Of a stretch of 64,000 nucleotides of DNA, positions 53,998 through 63,547 are shown one piece after another (position 1 is the first letter of the stretch; each line of letters opens with the position of its first letter). The DNA comes from Actinoplanes flavus. GTDB taxonomy: Bacteria; Actinomycetota; Actinomycetes; Mycobacteriales; Micromonosporaceae. A program made the position numbers and the translations under genes. Under the pieces are notes generated by a model. The model had not been told where the DNA came from. It searched no databases and saw only the letters and a program-made list of their open reading frames with translations. Where the stretch lies: NCBI RefSeq assembly GCF_017592555.1, contig NZ_JAGFNS010000024.1:62001-126000 (forward strand), written 5' to 3'.

Positions 53998-56900
53998 ATG
54001 GGCATCCGGTGCGACGATGACGACCCGCCCGAGCCGGGAGCGGCCCGGGCCGGTGTGCACGCGGCTCTGCGCGCCTGGCGCGACAGCCTGATCGACCTCA
54101 GCGACAACAACCGGCTCATCCACTTCACCGACGGCCGCGCCGACAGCGTCAGGATCAGCTCACCGGATCCCGAGCGGGTGATCGCCGCACTGACCCGCGG
54201 CGGCAGGTGCTCCCTGACCGGCCTCGGCCCCGGCGACGGCGGCGCCCCGGCGCCGGTCCTGCGCACCGAACTCACCGAACGCACCCTCGGGCCACTGTTG
54301 CGCCGGATGATGCGGCGAGCCCGGCAGGAACACCTGGACCGTGGCGTGGCCGTCCTGCATCTCGCGCTCGGGCTGCTGCACTGGCGGCTCGCCGACGACG
54401 ACGAGGACCCCGACAGCGAGACCACCAACTACACCAGCCCCCTGCTGCTGCTCCCGGCCGACCTCGTCGCCGGCGACCAGGGCCGGCCGCCGGACCTGCG
54501 GCTGCGCGACGCCGAACCGGTGTTCAACCCGGCCCTGGCGCTGCGGCTCAAACGGGCCGGCATCAGCGTGCCCGCCCTGGACCCGGGCGCCGACCTCGAC
54601 GTCGCCCGCTACTGGGCCGACTTCACCGGCACCGTGGCCCGCCGCAACGGCTGGCACATCGAACCGGCCGCCGTCCTCACCTGCCTCACCTTCCACAAGG
54701 AGGCGATCTTCCAGGACCTGCGGGACAACGAGGACCGCATCCTGGCCCACCCGGTGATCCGCGCCCTGGCCGTCACCGACAGCCGGCGGCAGACCGGCCG
54801 GTTCCGGTTCACCCCGATCAGACCGGAGGACACCGACCGGCTCGCCCCGCCCGAGGACGTGCCCCTGGTCCTGGACGCCGACTCGTCGCAGCGGGCCTGC
54901 GTCGCCGCGGCGCTCGCCGGGCACAGCTTCGTGATGGACGGGCCACCCGGCACCGGCAAGTCACAGACCGTCGCCAACATGATCGGGGCGCTGCTGCACG
55001 CCGGGAAGAGCGTGCTCTTCGTCTCCGAGAAGGTCGCCGCCCTCGACGTGGTCCACCACCGGCTCACCGACGCCGGGCTCGGCCGCTACCTGCTCGAACT
55101 GCACGGCCAGAAGGCGGGCCGCCGCGAGGTCGCGACCGCGCTCGCCGCGGCCGTCGACGACGTCCCGGACACCCCGGCCGCGGCGCCCACCGTCGACCTG
55201 GCCACGCTGCGGGACCTGCGCGAGCAGCTGACCGCCTACGCGTACGCCATGAACGAGACCCGCGAGCCCCTCGGCGCCACCCTGCACCAGGTCATCGGCC
55301 ACTGCGCGGCCCTCTCCCGGACCCCGGCCGCCCCGGTCCCCGCGATCGACCCCGCCGACCTCACCCCGGACGCGATGCACCGCGTCCGGGAGGCCACCGA
55401 CCAGTTGTCCCGCTCCTGGCGGGCGCTGTCGGATCCCGGCCTGGTGTGGCGCGACGTGACCACCCGGGAATCGCTCGACCCCGCGCTCAGCCGCGCCGAG
55501 AAGGCGCTCGCCGCGCTGGCCCGGGCGGCCCGGACCGCCGAGCCGGCGGCCATCGCGTTCCGGCTGCGCCGGCCGGCCGACGCGCCGGCCCTCGCCCGGC
55601 TCGCCGACCACGCCGGCGCCCGGCCCGCCGGGGTCGCCGACTCCTGGCTCACCGCCGACGACCTGGACCCGATCCGCGTGGCCGCCGACCGGCGCGCCGT
55701 CGATCTCGCCGCCGCGGCCGAGGCCGCCGCACTGGCCGAACACCACGCCGGGGTGCCGTGGACCGCGCTGCCGCCGGCCGCCGGCCTGCCGGTCGTACCG
55801 TCCCTGGAGGCGCTGCCCGCGCCGGTCGACCTCACCACGCTGACCGCCGGCGCCGCCGACGAACTCGCCCACTCGTTCACCCGGGCCGCCGAACAACTCG
55901 ACGTACGCCGTCGCGCGGTCGACCGGGTCACCGCCGGGCTCGGGCTGCCGCCGGTCCACGTCGTCCAGGACATCGCCCGCGTCGCCGCGATCGTCGAACT
56001 GGGCGACCGGCCGCACAAGCCGGAGCCGTTCTGGTTCCGGCCCGGGGCGCTGCCCACGGTGCGCACCGGGGCCGGTGTCCTGCGGCGGGCGCTGGAGACG
56101 CTGGTCGCCGCGGAGATCCAGGCCCGGTCGTACTTCGCCGAGACCGTCCTGAGCGAGCCGGTCGAGGAGCTGGCCGAACGGTTCGCCCACGTGCACCGGG
56201 GGATGCGGCGGCTGCGGGCGGCGTACCGGCGGGACCGGCGGCACCTGGCCGGCCACGTGCTGCCCACCGCGGACCTCGGGGACGCGATCGCCCACATCGG
56301 CACCGCGGTCGCCTGGAAACGGGCGCTCGAGGACCTGACGGCCGCCGAACACTCGTACGCCGCCGCGCTCGGCCGGCACTGGCAGGGCCGCGGCACCGAC
56401 TTCGCCGCCCTCGACGACGCGATCGCGGTGGCCGCCACCGCGATCGCCACGGTCCCGCCCAGCGGCATCGAGGGCGTCGCCGGCCACCTCTGCGCGGCGG
56501 ATCCCGACCCGGCGCCGAGCCGGGTCGTCACCGAGGCCCGCGACGCGCTGCTGCGCTGGCAGGCCACGCTGCGGCCGGCGCCCAGCCCGGCGGCCCGGCC
56601 GGAACTCGTGAACGAGGCGATCGACGACGCGCTGACCTGGCTGACCGAGCACGCCGTGGCGCTGCACGCGGCGGCGGAGACGGTCCGGGCGTACGACGCG
56701 GCGACCGGGCGGACCCTGGACTACGCGGAGACCCTCCGGCTGGCCCGGCTGCGTGCGGCGGCGGACCGGGCCCGGGCGGCGGCCGAGGACCGTACCGGGG
56801 AGATGCCGCACACCGATCCGGCCGCGCTCGCCGCGGCCGTCGCCTGGGCCGCGCGGACCCGGGAGCTGGCCGGCGGGCAGCTGACCGAGGCGCAGGCCGA

Positions 56901-58830
56901 GGCCCTGCACGACCTGAGGCCGGTGCCCGGACTGGCCGAACGGGCCCAGGAATGGGCCGAGGCCGGACGGGCGGTGCTCGCCGGATTCGCGCCGCAACGG
57001 CAGGCCGAGCTGCGCGGGCGGTTCGACGACTACCGCAGGGCCGCCACCCTGCTGCGGCAGCTGCGCGACGACGGCAGCGGGCAGGAGGAGTGGTTCGCCT
57101 GCCTCGACGCCCGCGAGGTGCTCGCCGCGCACGGCCTGGACGCGGCCGTCGGGTACTGCGCCGACCAGCACGTGGACCGGGCGCTGGTGCCCGCGGTCCT
57201 GCGCCGGGCGCTGCTGCACGGCTGGGTGGACGCGGTGGCCCGCGCCGACGGCCGGCTGCGGACCTGGCGGAGCGAGGACCGCGACCGTTTGGTGGCCGAA
57301 TTCCGGCAGGCCGACGGGAAACTCGCGGCGCTCGCGTCCCGGCAGATCATCGCCGCGATCGAGGCACGCCGGCCCCCGGCCGACAGCGCCGCCACCAACC
57401 TGCTGCGACGCGAGGCGATGAAGGCGAGCCGGCAGATCCCGGTACGGGACCTGATCGCCCAGGCGCGCGACGCCGTGCTCGCCCTGCGCCCGTGCGTGCT
57501 CGCCTCCCCGCTGACGGTGAGCCAGTCACTGCCCCCGGACATCACCTTCGACGTCGTCATCTTCGACGAGGCCTCCCAGGTCACGCCGGCCGAAGCGGTC
57601 AACTGCGTCTACCGTGGCCGGTCCCTGATCACCGCTGGCGACGACCGGCAGCTGCCGCCCACGTCGTTCTTCGACCGGTCCTACTCGGCCGCCGGCCAGG
57701 ACAGCGAGGTGCTCGACTACCAGTCCGTGCTGGAACTGGCCAAGGCGTGCGGCGCCTTCCCCGGCATGAGCCTCACCTGGCACTACCGCAGCCGGCACCA
57801 GGCCCTCGTGGCGTTCGCCAACGACGCCTTCTATCAAGGGCGGCTGAACACCTTCCCGGCCCCGGTCATCGACGGCCCGGACGCCGGTGTCGAGCTGTTC
57901 CCGGTCGCCGGCGTCTACCGCCGCGCGACCAGCCGCGACAACCCGGTCGAGGCGGAACGGGCCGCCGAACGGATCGTGCACCACTTCGCCACCCGGCCGC
58001 ACGCCACCCTGGGCGTCGTCACGTTCTCGGTGGCCCAGGCCGAGGCGATCGAACGGGCCCTGGAACGGATCGCCGCCCGGCACCCGGCCCTGCGGCGCGC
58101 GGTGGTCGACGACCGGCTGCACGGCTTCTTCATCAAGAGCCTGGAGTCGGTGCAGGGCGACGAACGCGACGTGATGATCTTCTCGATCGGGTACGGGTTC
58201 GACGAGTCCGGCCGGATCACCGCGAACTTCGGTGCCCTCAACCGCACCAACGGCTGGCGGCGGCTCAACGTGGCGATCACCCGCGCCCGCCACCGGGTGG
58301 AGATCGTGACGTCGATCCTGGCCCGCGACATCCCGGAGTCGGAGAACGAGGGGGTCCGGCAGCTCGCCGCCTACCTGGACCACGTGGAACGCGACGGCGG
58401 CGCCGGCCGGGACGACGGCAGCGGCCCGGCCGGCGAGTTCGTCACCTCGGTTCTGGAGACCGTACGGTCGTGGGGATACCCGGCGCGGACCGACTTGGGA
58501 ACCGCCGGCGGCCGGCTCGACATCGCCGTCCGGCACCCCGACGATCCGGCCGGCGACTACCTGCTCGGGGTGCGCTGCGACGGCCCCGGCTACCGGGACT
58601 GCCCGGCCGCGCGCGACCGCGACCATCTCAACGACCAGGTGCTCACCGGTCTCGGCTGGCGGCTGCACCGGGCGTGGGCGCTGGCGTGGCACCGCGACCG
58701 GGCCGGCGAGGAGTCCCGCCTCATGACGGCGCTGGAGGACGCGGCGCGGACACGGAGGGCGCGGACCGGCCCGGTCGAGGCGCCGGCCCGGCTGCCGCAC
58801 GCCGCGGCGGCCCGCCGCCCGGGCCGTTGA
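53998..58830 (+). CDS. DUF4011-helicase-endonuclease-like protein (likely defence)
   Basis: The 1610-residue protein starts with a DUF4011-type region (about 20-240, SLIDLSDNNRLIHF). A superfamily-1 helicase follows, with Walker A GPPGTGKS at 315-322, Walker B VVIFDEASQVTP (Asp1190-Glu1191), LITAGDDRQLPP and motif VI NVAITRARHR near 1424. A Vsr/DUF559-like region is at about 1478-1585 (GGRLDIAVRHPDD, YLLGVRCDGPGYRD, GLGWRLHRAW). In my recollection the family has ECDG where Arg-Cys-Asp-Gly is seen here. Single large helicases of this type occur as phage-defence genes. It lies between the exopolysaccharide locus and housekeeping genes. Confidence 0.86.
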   Translation: MGIRCDDDDPPEPGAARAGVHAALRAWRDSLIDLSDNNRLIHFTDGRADSVRISSPDPERVIAALTRGGRCSLTGLGPGDGGAPAPVLRTELTERTLGPLLRRMMRRARQEHLDRGVAVLHLALGLLHWRLADDDEDPDSETTNYTSPLLLLPADLVAGDQGRPPDLRLRDAEPVFNPALALRLKRAGISVPALDPGADLDVARYWADFTGTVARRNGWHIEPAAVLTCLTFHKEAIFQDLRDNEDRILAHPVIRALAVTDSRRQTGRFRFTPIRPEDTDRLAPPEDVPLVLDADSSQRACVAAALAGHSFVMDGPPGTGKSQTVANMIGALLHAGKSVLFVSEKVAALDVVHHRLTDAGLGRYLLELHGQKAGRREVATALAAAVDDVPDTPAAAPTVDLATLRDLREQLTAYAYAMNETREPLGATLHQVIGHCAALSRTPAAPVPAIDPADLTPDAMHRVREATDQLSRSWRALSDPGLVWRDVTTRESLDPALSRAEKALAALARAARTAEPAAIAFRLRRPADAPALARLADHAGARPAGVADSWLTADDLDPIRVAADRRAVDLAAAAEAAALAEHHAGVPWTALPPAAGLPVVPSLEALPAPVDLTTLTAGAADELAHSFTRAAEQLDVRRRAVDRVTAGLGLPPVHVVQDIARVAAIVELGDRPHKPEPFWFRPGALPTVRTGAGVLRRALETLVAAEIQARSYFAETVLSEPVEELAERFAHVHRGMRRLRAAYRRDRRHLAGHVLPTADLGDAIAHIGTAVAWKRALEDLTAAEHSYAAALGRHWQGRGTDFAALDDAIAVAATAIATVPPSGIEGVAGHLCAADPDPAPSRVVTEARDALLRWQATLRPAPSPAARPELVNEAIDDALTWLTEHAVALHAAAETVRAYDAATGRTLDYAETLRLARLRAAADRARAAAEDRTGEMPHTDPAALAAAVAWAARTRELAGGQLTEAQAEALHDLRPVPGLAERAQEWAEAGRAVLAGFAPQRQAELRGRFDDYRRAATLLRQLRDDGSGQEEWFACLDAREVLAAHGLDAAVGYCADQHVDRALVPAVLRRALLHGWVDAVARADGRLRTWRSEDRDRLVAEFRQADGKLAALASRQIIAAIEARRPPADSAATNLLRREAMKASRQIPVRDLIAQARDAVLALRPCVLASPLTVSQSLPPDITFDVVIFDEASQVTPAEAVNCVYRGRSLITAGDDRQLPPTSFFDRSYSAAGQDSEVLDYQSVLELAKACGAFPGMSLTWHYRSRHQALVAFANDAFYQGRLNTFPAPVIDGPDAGVELFPVAGVYRRATSRDNPVEAERAAERIVHHFATRPHATLGVVTFSVAQAEAIERALERIAARHPALRRAVVDDRLHGFFIKSLESVQGDERDVMIFSIGYGFDESGRITANFGALNRTNGWRRLNVAITRARHRVEIVTSILARDIPESENEGVRQLAAYLDHVERDGGAGRDDGSGPAGEFVTSVLETVRSWGYPARTDLGTAGGRLDIAVRHPDDPAGDYLLGVRCDGPGYRDCPAARDRDHLNDQVLTGLGWRLHRAWALAWHRDRAGEESRLMTALEDAARTRRARTGPVEAPARLPHAAAARRPGR

Positions 58831-58840
58831 GGGGCCGCTC

Positions 58841-60202
58841 GTGCTGATCACCATCGGGATCCTGGCGATCGTGCTGCTGACCGCGGCGACCGGCTACTTC
58901 GTGGCGCAGGAGTTCGCCTACGTGGCCGTCGACCGGGAACGGCTGAGGGCGCTGGCCGACGACGGTGACGCCACCGCCGCACGTGCGCTGCGGGTCACCC
59001 AGCGGCTGTCGTTCGTGCTGTCCGGCGCCCAGGTCGGCATCACCGTCACCGCCCTGCTCGCCGGTTACGTCGCCGAGCCCTACCTCGGCCGGGGCACCGC
59101 CGATCTGCTCGGCCTGACCGGCCTGTCCGAGACGGCCAGCACGTCGATCGCGATGGTGTTCGCGCTGCTGTTCGCCACCGTCGTACAGATGGTCCTCGGC
59201 GAACTCGCGCCGAAGAACCTCGCCATCGCCGAGCCGGAGGCGCTGGCCCGGGCGCTCGCCCGGTCCACACTGGCCTACCTGACCGTGGTGGGCCCGCTCA
59301 TCCGGGTGTTCGACGCCACCGCCAACCGGCTGCTGCGGGCCGTCGGCATCGAACCGATCGAGGAACTCCCGCAAGGCGCCACCACCGAGGACCTCGACCG
59401 GATCATCGCCGCCGCCGGCAGCCGGGGCAGCCTCGACGCGCACGCCGCCCGCCTGCTCGACCACGGCCTGGACTTCCGGTCGCGGACCGCCGCCGAGGTG
59501 ATGCGCCCCCGCGTGGACGTCACCACGATCGGCGAGAACGAGCCGGCGTCGCGGGTCGTCGACCTGCTCGACACCGGCCACTCCCGGTTCCCGGTGATCG
59601 GCGACGGCCTCGACGACGTCGTCGGCGTCGTCTCCATCGCCGACGTGGTCACCCTCGACCCCGCCGACCGGGGCGCCACCCCGGTCGGGTCGCTGGCGAC
59701 CGCGCCGGTGGCGCTGCCCGAACCGCTCGGGCTGCCGCAGGTGCTGGACCGGCTGAAAGCCGCGCACCGGCAGATGGCGATCGTCGTCGACGAGTACGGC
59801 GGCTTCGCCGGCATCATCACCCTCGAGGACGTCGCCGAGGAGCTGGTGGGCGACATCCGCGACGAGGACGACCTGCCGGAACCGGTCATCGAACCGGCCG
59901 GCGACGACACCTGGCTGATCCCCGGCCGGGCCCGCATCGACGAGATCACCGACGCCACCGGCGTGCGCCTGCCCGGCGACGACCGGTACGACACCGTCTC
60001 CGGCCTCATCCTGGCCCGCCTCGGCCACCTCCCGACCGCCGGCGAGGAGGTCGACCTGCCGCTGCCCCCGGCGGTCGGCGCCGACGGCCGACCGGTGCCG
60101 CAGGGCGTGGCCCGCCTGACGGTCCTGGCCGTCCACCGCCTCGTCCCGGACCGGATCGCCCTGACCGTCCGCCACCCCGCCGACGGACAGGACTCTCCAT
60201 GA
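58841..60202 (+). CDS. CNNM/CorC-family membrane protein (hemolysin C-like)
   Basis: The 453-residue GTG-initiated protein has an N-terminal DUF21 membrane domain with three to four helices (ATGYFVAQEFAYVAVDRERL), two CBS domains (about 215-335; VDVTTIGENEPASRV, IVVDEYGGFAGIITLEDV) and a CorC/HlyC C-terminal domain. Such proteins are linked to divalent cation transport. It overlaps the next paralogue by 4 bp. Confidence 0.9.
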   Translation: MLITIGILAIVLLTAATGYFVAQEFAYVAVDRERLRALADDGDATAARALRVTQRLSFVLSGAQVGITVTALLAGYVAEPYLGRGTADLLGLTGLSETASTSIAMVFALLFATVVQMVLGELAPKNLAIAEPEALARALARSTLAYLTVVGPLIRVFDATANRLLRAVGIEPIEELPQGATTEDLDRIIAAAGSRGSLDAHAARLLDHGLDFRSRTAAEVMRPRVDVTTIGENEPASRVVDLLDTGHSRFPVIGDGLDDVVGVVSIADVVTLDPADRGATPVGSLATAPVALPEPLGLPQVLDRLKAAHRQMAIVVDEYGGFAGIITLEDVAEELVGDIRDEDDLPEPVIEPAGDDTWLIPGRARIDEITDATGVRLPGDDRYDTVSGLILARLGHLPTAGEEVDLPLPPAVGADGRPVPQGVARLTVLAVHRLVPDRIALTVRHPADGQDSP

Positions 60203-61266
60203 GCGCCACCTCGTCGCTGCTCGTCTCCGTGGTGCTGCTGGCGTTCAACGGGTTCTTCGTCGCCGCCGAGTTCGCGCTGGTCGCCGCGAAACGGCACCGC
60301 CTGGAGGCCGCCGCCGCGGCGGGATCCCGCGGCGCCCGCGCGGCCCTGGCCGGAACCCGGCGGCTGTCGCTGATGCTGGCCGGTGCCCAGCTCGGCATCA
60401 CCCTGTGCACCCTCGGGCTCGGCGCCCTCGCCAAACCGGCGGTCGCCCACCTGCTCGAACCGGCGCTCACCGCGGCCGGGCTGCCCGAGGGCGCCGCCTA
60501 CGCCGTCGCCTTCGTCCTGGCCGTCGCCCTGGTCGGCTTCCTGCACGTGGTCGTCGGGGAGATGGCGCCCAAGTCGTGGGCGATCAGCCACCCGGAGACC
60601 TCGGCACAGATCCTGGCGATCCCGTTCGTCGGGTTCACCACCGTCCTGCGCCCGGTTCTGGCCGCCCTCAACGGGCTCGCCAACGCCTGCCTGCGGCTGA
60701 TCAAGGTGACCCCGCAGGACGAGCTGGCCCAGGTGCACACCGCCGACCAGCTGCGCATGCTGCTGGAGACCTCCAAAGAGCACGGCACCATCGAGGACGC
60801 CGAGCACGAGCTGCTCACCGCCATGTTGCAGGTGCAGTCGATGCCCGTACGCGAGGTGATGGTCCCGACCGGGCAGATCCTGGACGTGCCCGCCGACGCC
60901 GACGCCCGCGCCGTGGAGGTGCGCAGCACCGAGACCGGCCGATCCCGGCTGCCGGTGACCGACGGCGCCGCGACGATCGTCGGTGTCGTGCACGTCCGCG
61001 ACGCCGCCAAGGCCATCAGCGCCCAGCGGCTGGTGACGGCGCGGGACCTGATGACCGCCGTGCTGTCGCTGCCGGCCGACACCACCGTCCTGGACGCGGT
61101 CGCCGTGATGCGGCAGCGGCGCAGCCATCTCGCCCTGGTCGCCGACGGCGGCGCGGTGATCGGCCTGGTCACCCTCGAAGACCTGCTGGAACAGGTGATC
61201 GGCCAGTTCGACGACGAGACCGACCCGGTGGTCGACGCGGCCCGCCGCGCCGGCCGCACCGCCTGA
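60199..61266 (+). CDS. CNNM/CorC-family membrane protein, second copy
   Basis: The 355-residue protein has the same DUF21 membrane domain (FFVAAEFALVAAKRHRL) and two CBS domains, but lacks the CorC C-terminal domain of its neighbour. Paired paralogues of this kind are common in actinobacteria and may form a heteromer. They overlap by ATGA. Confidence 0.9.
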   Translation: MSATSSLLVSVVLLAFNGFFVAAEFALVAAKRHRLEAAAAAGSRGARAALAGTRRLSLMLAGAQLGITLCTLGLGALAKPAVAHLLEPALTAAGLPEGAAYAVAFVLAVALVGFLHVVVGEMAPKSWAISHPETSAQILAIPFVGFTTVLRPVLAALNGLANACLRLIKVTPQDELAQVHTADQLRMLLETSKEHGTIEDAEHELLTAMLQVQSMPVREVMVPTGQILDVPADADARAVEVRSTETGRSRLPVTDGAATIVGVVHVRDAAKAISAQRLVTARDLMTAVLSLPADTTVLDAVAVMRQRRSHLALVADGGAVIGLVTLEDLLEQVIGQFDDETDPVVDAARRAGRTA

Positions 61267-61299
61267 GGCGTGTTCCACCGGGCCTCGCCGTGGCGGGCG

Positions 61300-62262
61300 T
61301 CAGGGCACGGTGTAGCCGTCGAACACGTGGACCCCGTCGTGGCCGGCGCCGTCCGCGTCCCTGCGGTTCGTGTTGAAGTACAGCTTGCCGTCGCTGATGC
61401 CGACGCCTTCGATCTCGAACAATTGCGAATACTTCGCGGACGTGATGCGGAAGGAGAGGTCGGTGGCCGCGGGCGCGGTTCCGGTCGTCGCCGGTGTCAC
61501 GTTCCGGTAGACCAGCACGATGCTGCGTTTGTCCTTGGTCAGCGGGTTGTAGAGAACGTGTTCGGTCTGGTCGTAGAAGAAGCCCTGGGCGGTGAAGGTG
61601 CCCAGGTCCGGCACCGTGGCGCCGTCGACGAGCGCACCGTCGACCTGCAGGTCGAACGCCTTCGTCAGGTCGATGTTCCCGGAGTCGGCCCGCAGCGGGA
61701 GGCTGCCGTTGTAGACCGTCCTGCCGCTCTTGAACATGAACGTGATCGTGGTGCCGGTGACCGAGACCCGATTGACCCCGGACGCCGGGAGAACGCCCCC
61801 GTTGAGACGCAACCGGTACGCCCCGGCGTACTCGTAGGTGGTGCCGTCGTAGCGCAGTTTCACGAGCTGTACGCCGGCCGTCGTCTTGTCCATCGTGACG
61901 ATGAACATGTGATGCACACCGTCGATGTCGACGATCGTCATGTCGTTCCCGTGCCCGAGCCAGGTGTTGGTCGACCTGTCGTCGGTGCCGTTCCGCATCA
62001 CGACTCGCTCGCCGGTGGCCTTGTTGACACGGTAGATGGCCGAGACGGCGTCCGAGTCGTTGTCGTTCTTGATCGAATAGAGGTAGGTGGCGCCGGCGGC
62101 GAAGCCCTGTGCCGCCTTGCAGCAATCGAGGTCGGGCGTGCTCGCGATGTCGGTGTACGTGTTGTAGTACGCGGCGTGAGCCGCGGTCACCGGACCACTC
62201 GCGATCATGGTCATCGCCACGCCGCATACCACCGTGGCGCGCGAGATCGCTGCCTTGAGCAT
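61300..62262 (-). CDS. Secreted propeller-like protein (helveticin-J/TagC-like)
   Basis: The 320-residue protein has a signal peptide of about 30 residues (ending AHAA). The mature part has CCKAAQGFAAGATYLYSIKN, WLGHGNDMTIVDID and FNTNRRDADGAGHDG, which look like repeated propeller blades. Related sequences are labelled helveticin-J or teichoic-acid-biosynthesis TagC-like. A bacteriocin role is not shown. GAGAGGG lies before the ATG. It faces away from the serine hydrolase gene. Confidence 0.6.
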   Translation of the reverse strand: MLKAAISRATVVCGVAMTMIASGPVTAAHAAYYNTYTDIASTPDLDCCKAAQGFAAGATYLYSIKNDNDSDAVSAIYRVNKATGERVVMRNGTDDRSTNTWLGHGNDMTIVDIDGVHHMFIVTMDKTTAGVQLVKLRYDGTTYEYAGAYRLRLNGGVLPASGVNRVSVTGTTITFMFKSGRTVYNGSLPLRADSGNIDLTKAFDLQVDGALVDGATVPDLGTFTAQGFFYDQTEHVLYNPLTKDKRSIVLVYRNVTPATTGTAPAATDLSFRITSAKYSQLFEIEGVGISDGKLYFNTNRRDADGAGHDGVHVFDGYTVP

Positions 62263-62409
62263 GGGAATCCCTCTCGTTGATCTGATGTGGCTCAACCCGT
62301 CGCCGGCCGGCGCTCGGGAAGATCAATATGCACTGCGGCATTGTGCACGCTGCGGCGAGACCGTCCTCTGTCGACCCCGAACGACGGATCACCCGGTGAC
62401 ATGGATCAT

Positions 62410-62428
62410 CCTTGAGGTTGACCCAAGG
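62410..62428 (+). promoter_or_regulatory. Candidate MerR-type operator upstream of the serine hydrolase
   Basis: CCTTG and CAAGG flank a nine-base centre that includes TTGACC at 62418-62423, 58 bases before the hydrolase start. MerR proteins often bind imperfect dyads in promoters, and a MerR gene overlaps the end of this hydrolase gene. No good -10 box was seen. Confidence 0.28.
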
Positions 62429-62485
62429 GCAGGGTGGAGGCTCCTTCGTGTACGCGGGACATCCGGCACCGAAGGAGCGACCATC

Positions 62486-63547
62486 ATGTTCGAGACCATC
62501 TCCCCGCAGGCGATCGCCGACCTCGGCTTCCACGGGGTGACCTTGCGGGTGAACGACGAGCGCGGCGAGTGGACCGGCAGCGCCGGGGCCGCCGAACTCG
62601 GCGGGACCACGAAACCGTCGATCGACGGGCGGGTGCGGATCGGCAGCAACACCAAGACGTTCCTCGCCACCCTGCTGCTGTGCCTGGTCGCCGAGGGCCG
62701 GGCCGGATTGGACGTCCCGGCGGCCGGTTACCTGCCCGAGCTGGGGCTGGACCAGCGGATCACCGTGCGGATGCTGTTGCGGCACACCAGCGGCCTCTTC
62801 AATTTCACCGGCGAGATCAACCACGACGGTACGATCGTGCCCGGCATCCCGGTCCCCTACGGCCCCGGCGCCGGCCAGTGGCTGGCGAACCGGCTGCACA
62901 CCTACCAGCCGCGGGAACTGGTGCGGATCGCGCTCTCCCAGCCGGCCCGGTTCGAGCCGGGGGAGGGCTGGAGCTACTCCAACACCAACTACGTGCTGGC
63001 CCGGCTGCTCATCGAGCGGATCACCGGCCGTACCCTCGCCGGCGAGATGAGCCGCCTGATCCTGGAACCGCTCAGCCTGACCGGCACCGTCCTGCCGGAA
63101 GCGTCGCCGGAGATCCCGGAACCGTTCGCCCGCGCCTACTACCGCGACGGCGACGTCATCGACGTCACCCGCCAGAATCCCTCCTGGATCTCCGCCGGCG
63201 GTGACATGATCTCCACCACCCGGGACCTGCACACCTTCATCTCGGCGCTGATGGGCGGCCGGATCCTGCCGCCCGCGCTGCTCGCCGAGATGTGCGCCCC
63301 GCACCCCACCGGCATCCCCGACATGGACTACGGTCTGGGTGTGTTCGTGCTGACCACCCCCGGCGGCACGGTCATCTCCCACAACGGCGCCGCCGTCGGC
63401 CACGCCGCCCTGATGTACAGCACGCCCGACGGCAGCCGCACCCTGACCGCCGCGCTGAGCTGCGTGGACGACGCCGGGCTCAGCATCGCGCCCGCCTTCC
63501 GGAGCGTCCAGCAGCGGCTGCTCGACGAGGTGTTCACCGGCCGATGA
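62486..63547 (+). CDS. Class C beta-lactamase-like serine hydrolase
   Basis: The 353-residue protein has the SxxK active-site motif in IGSNTKTF (Ser, Thr, Lys) and the YSN-type motif in WSYSNTNYV; a HNG motif near the end (VISHNGAAVGH) fits the third conserved block. There is no signal peptide, so it is more likely a cytoplasmic esterase or amidase than a lactamase. GAAGGAG is eight bases before the ATG. The MerR gene start overlaps its stop. Confidence 0.85.
   Translation: MFETISPQAIADLGFHGVTLRVNDERGEWTGSAGAAELGGTTKPSIDGRVRIGSNTKTFLATLLLCLVAEGRAGLDVPAAGYLPELGLDQRITVRMLLRHTSGLFNFTGEINHDGTIVPGIPVPYGPGAGQWLANRLHTYQPRELVRIALSQPARFEPGEGWSYSNTNYVLARLLIERITGRTLAGEMSRLILEPLSLTGTVLPEASPEIPEPFARAYYRDGDVIDVTRQNPSWISAGGDMISTTRDLHTFISALMGGRILPPALLAEMCAPHPTGIPDMDYGLGVFVLTTPGGTVISHNGAAVGHAALMYSTPDGSRTLTAALSCVDDAGLSIAPAFRSVQQRLLDEVFTGR

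Noticed and set aside
52027..54123. A long minus-strand extension of the Wzz-like gene to 54123
   Set aside because: The extension is antisense to the dehydratase gene and rich in Asp/Gly/Val without motifs. The GTG at 52026 has a good ribosome site and begins the Wzz domain.
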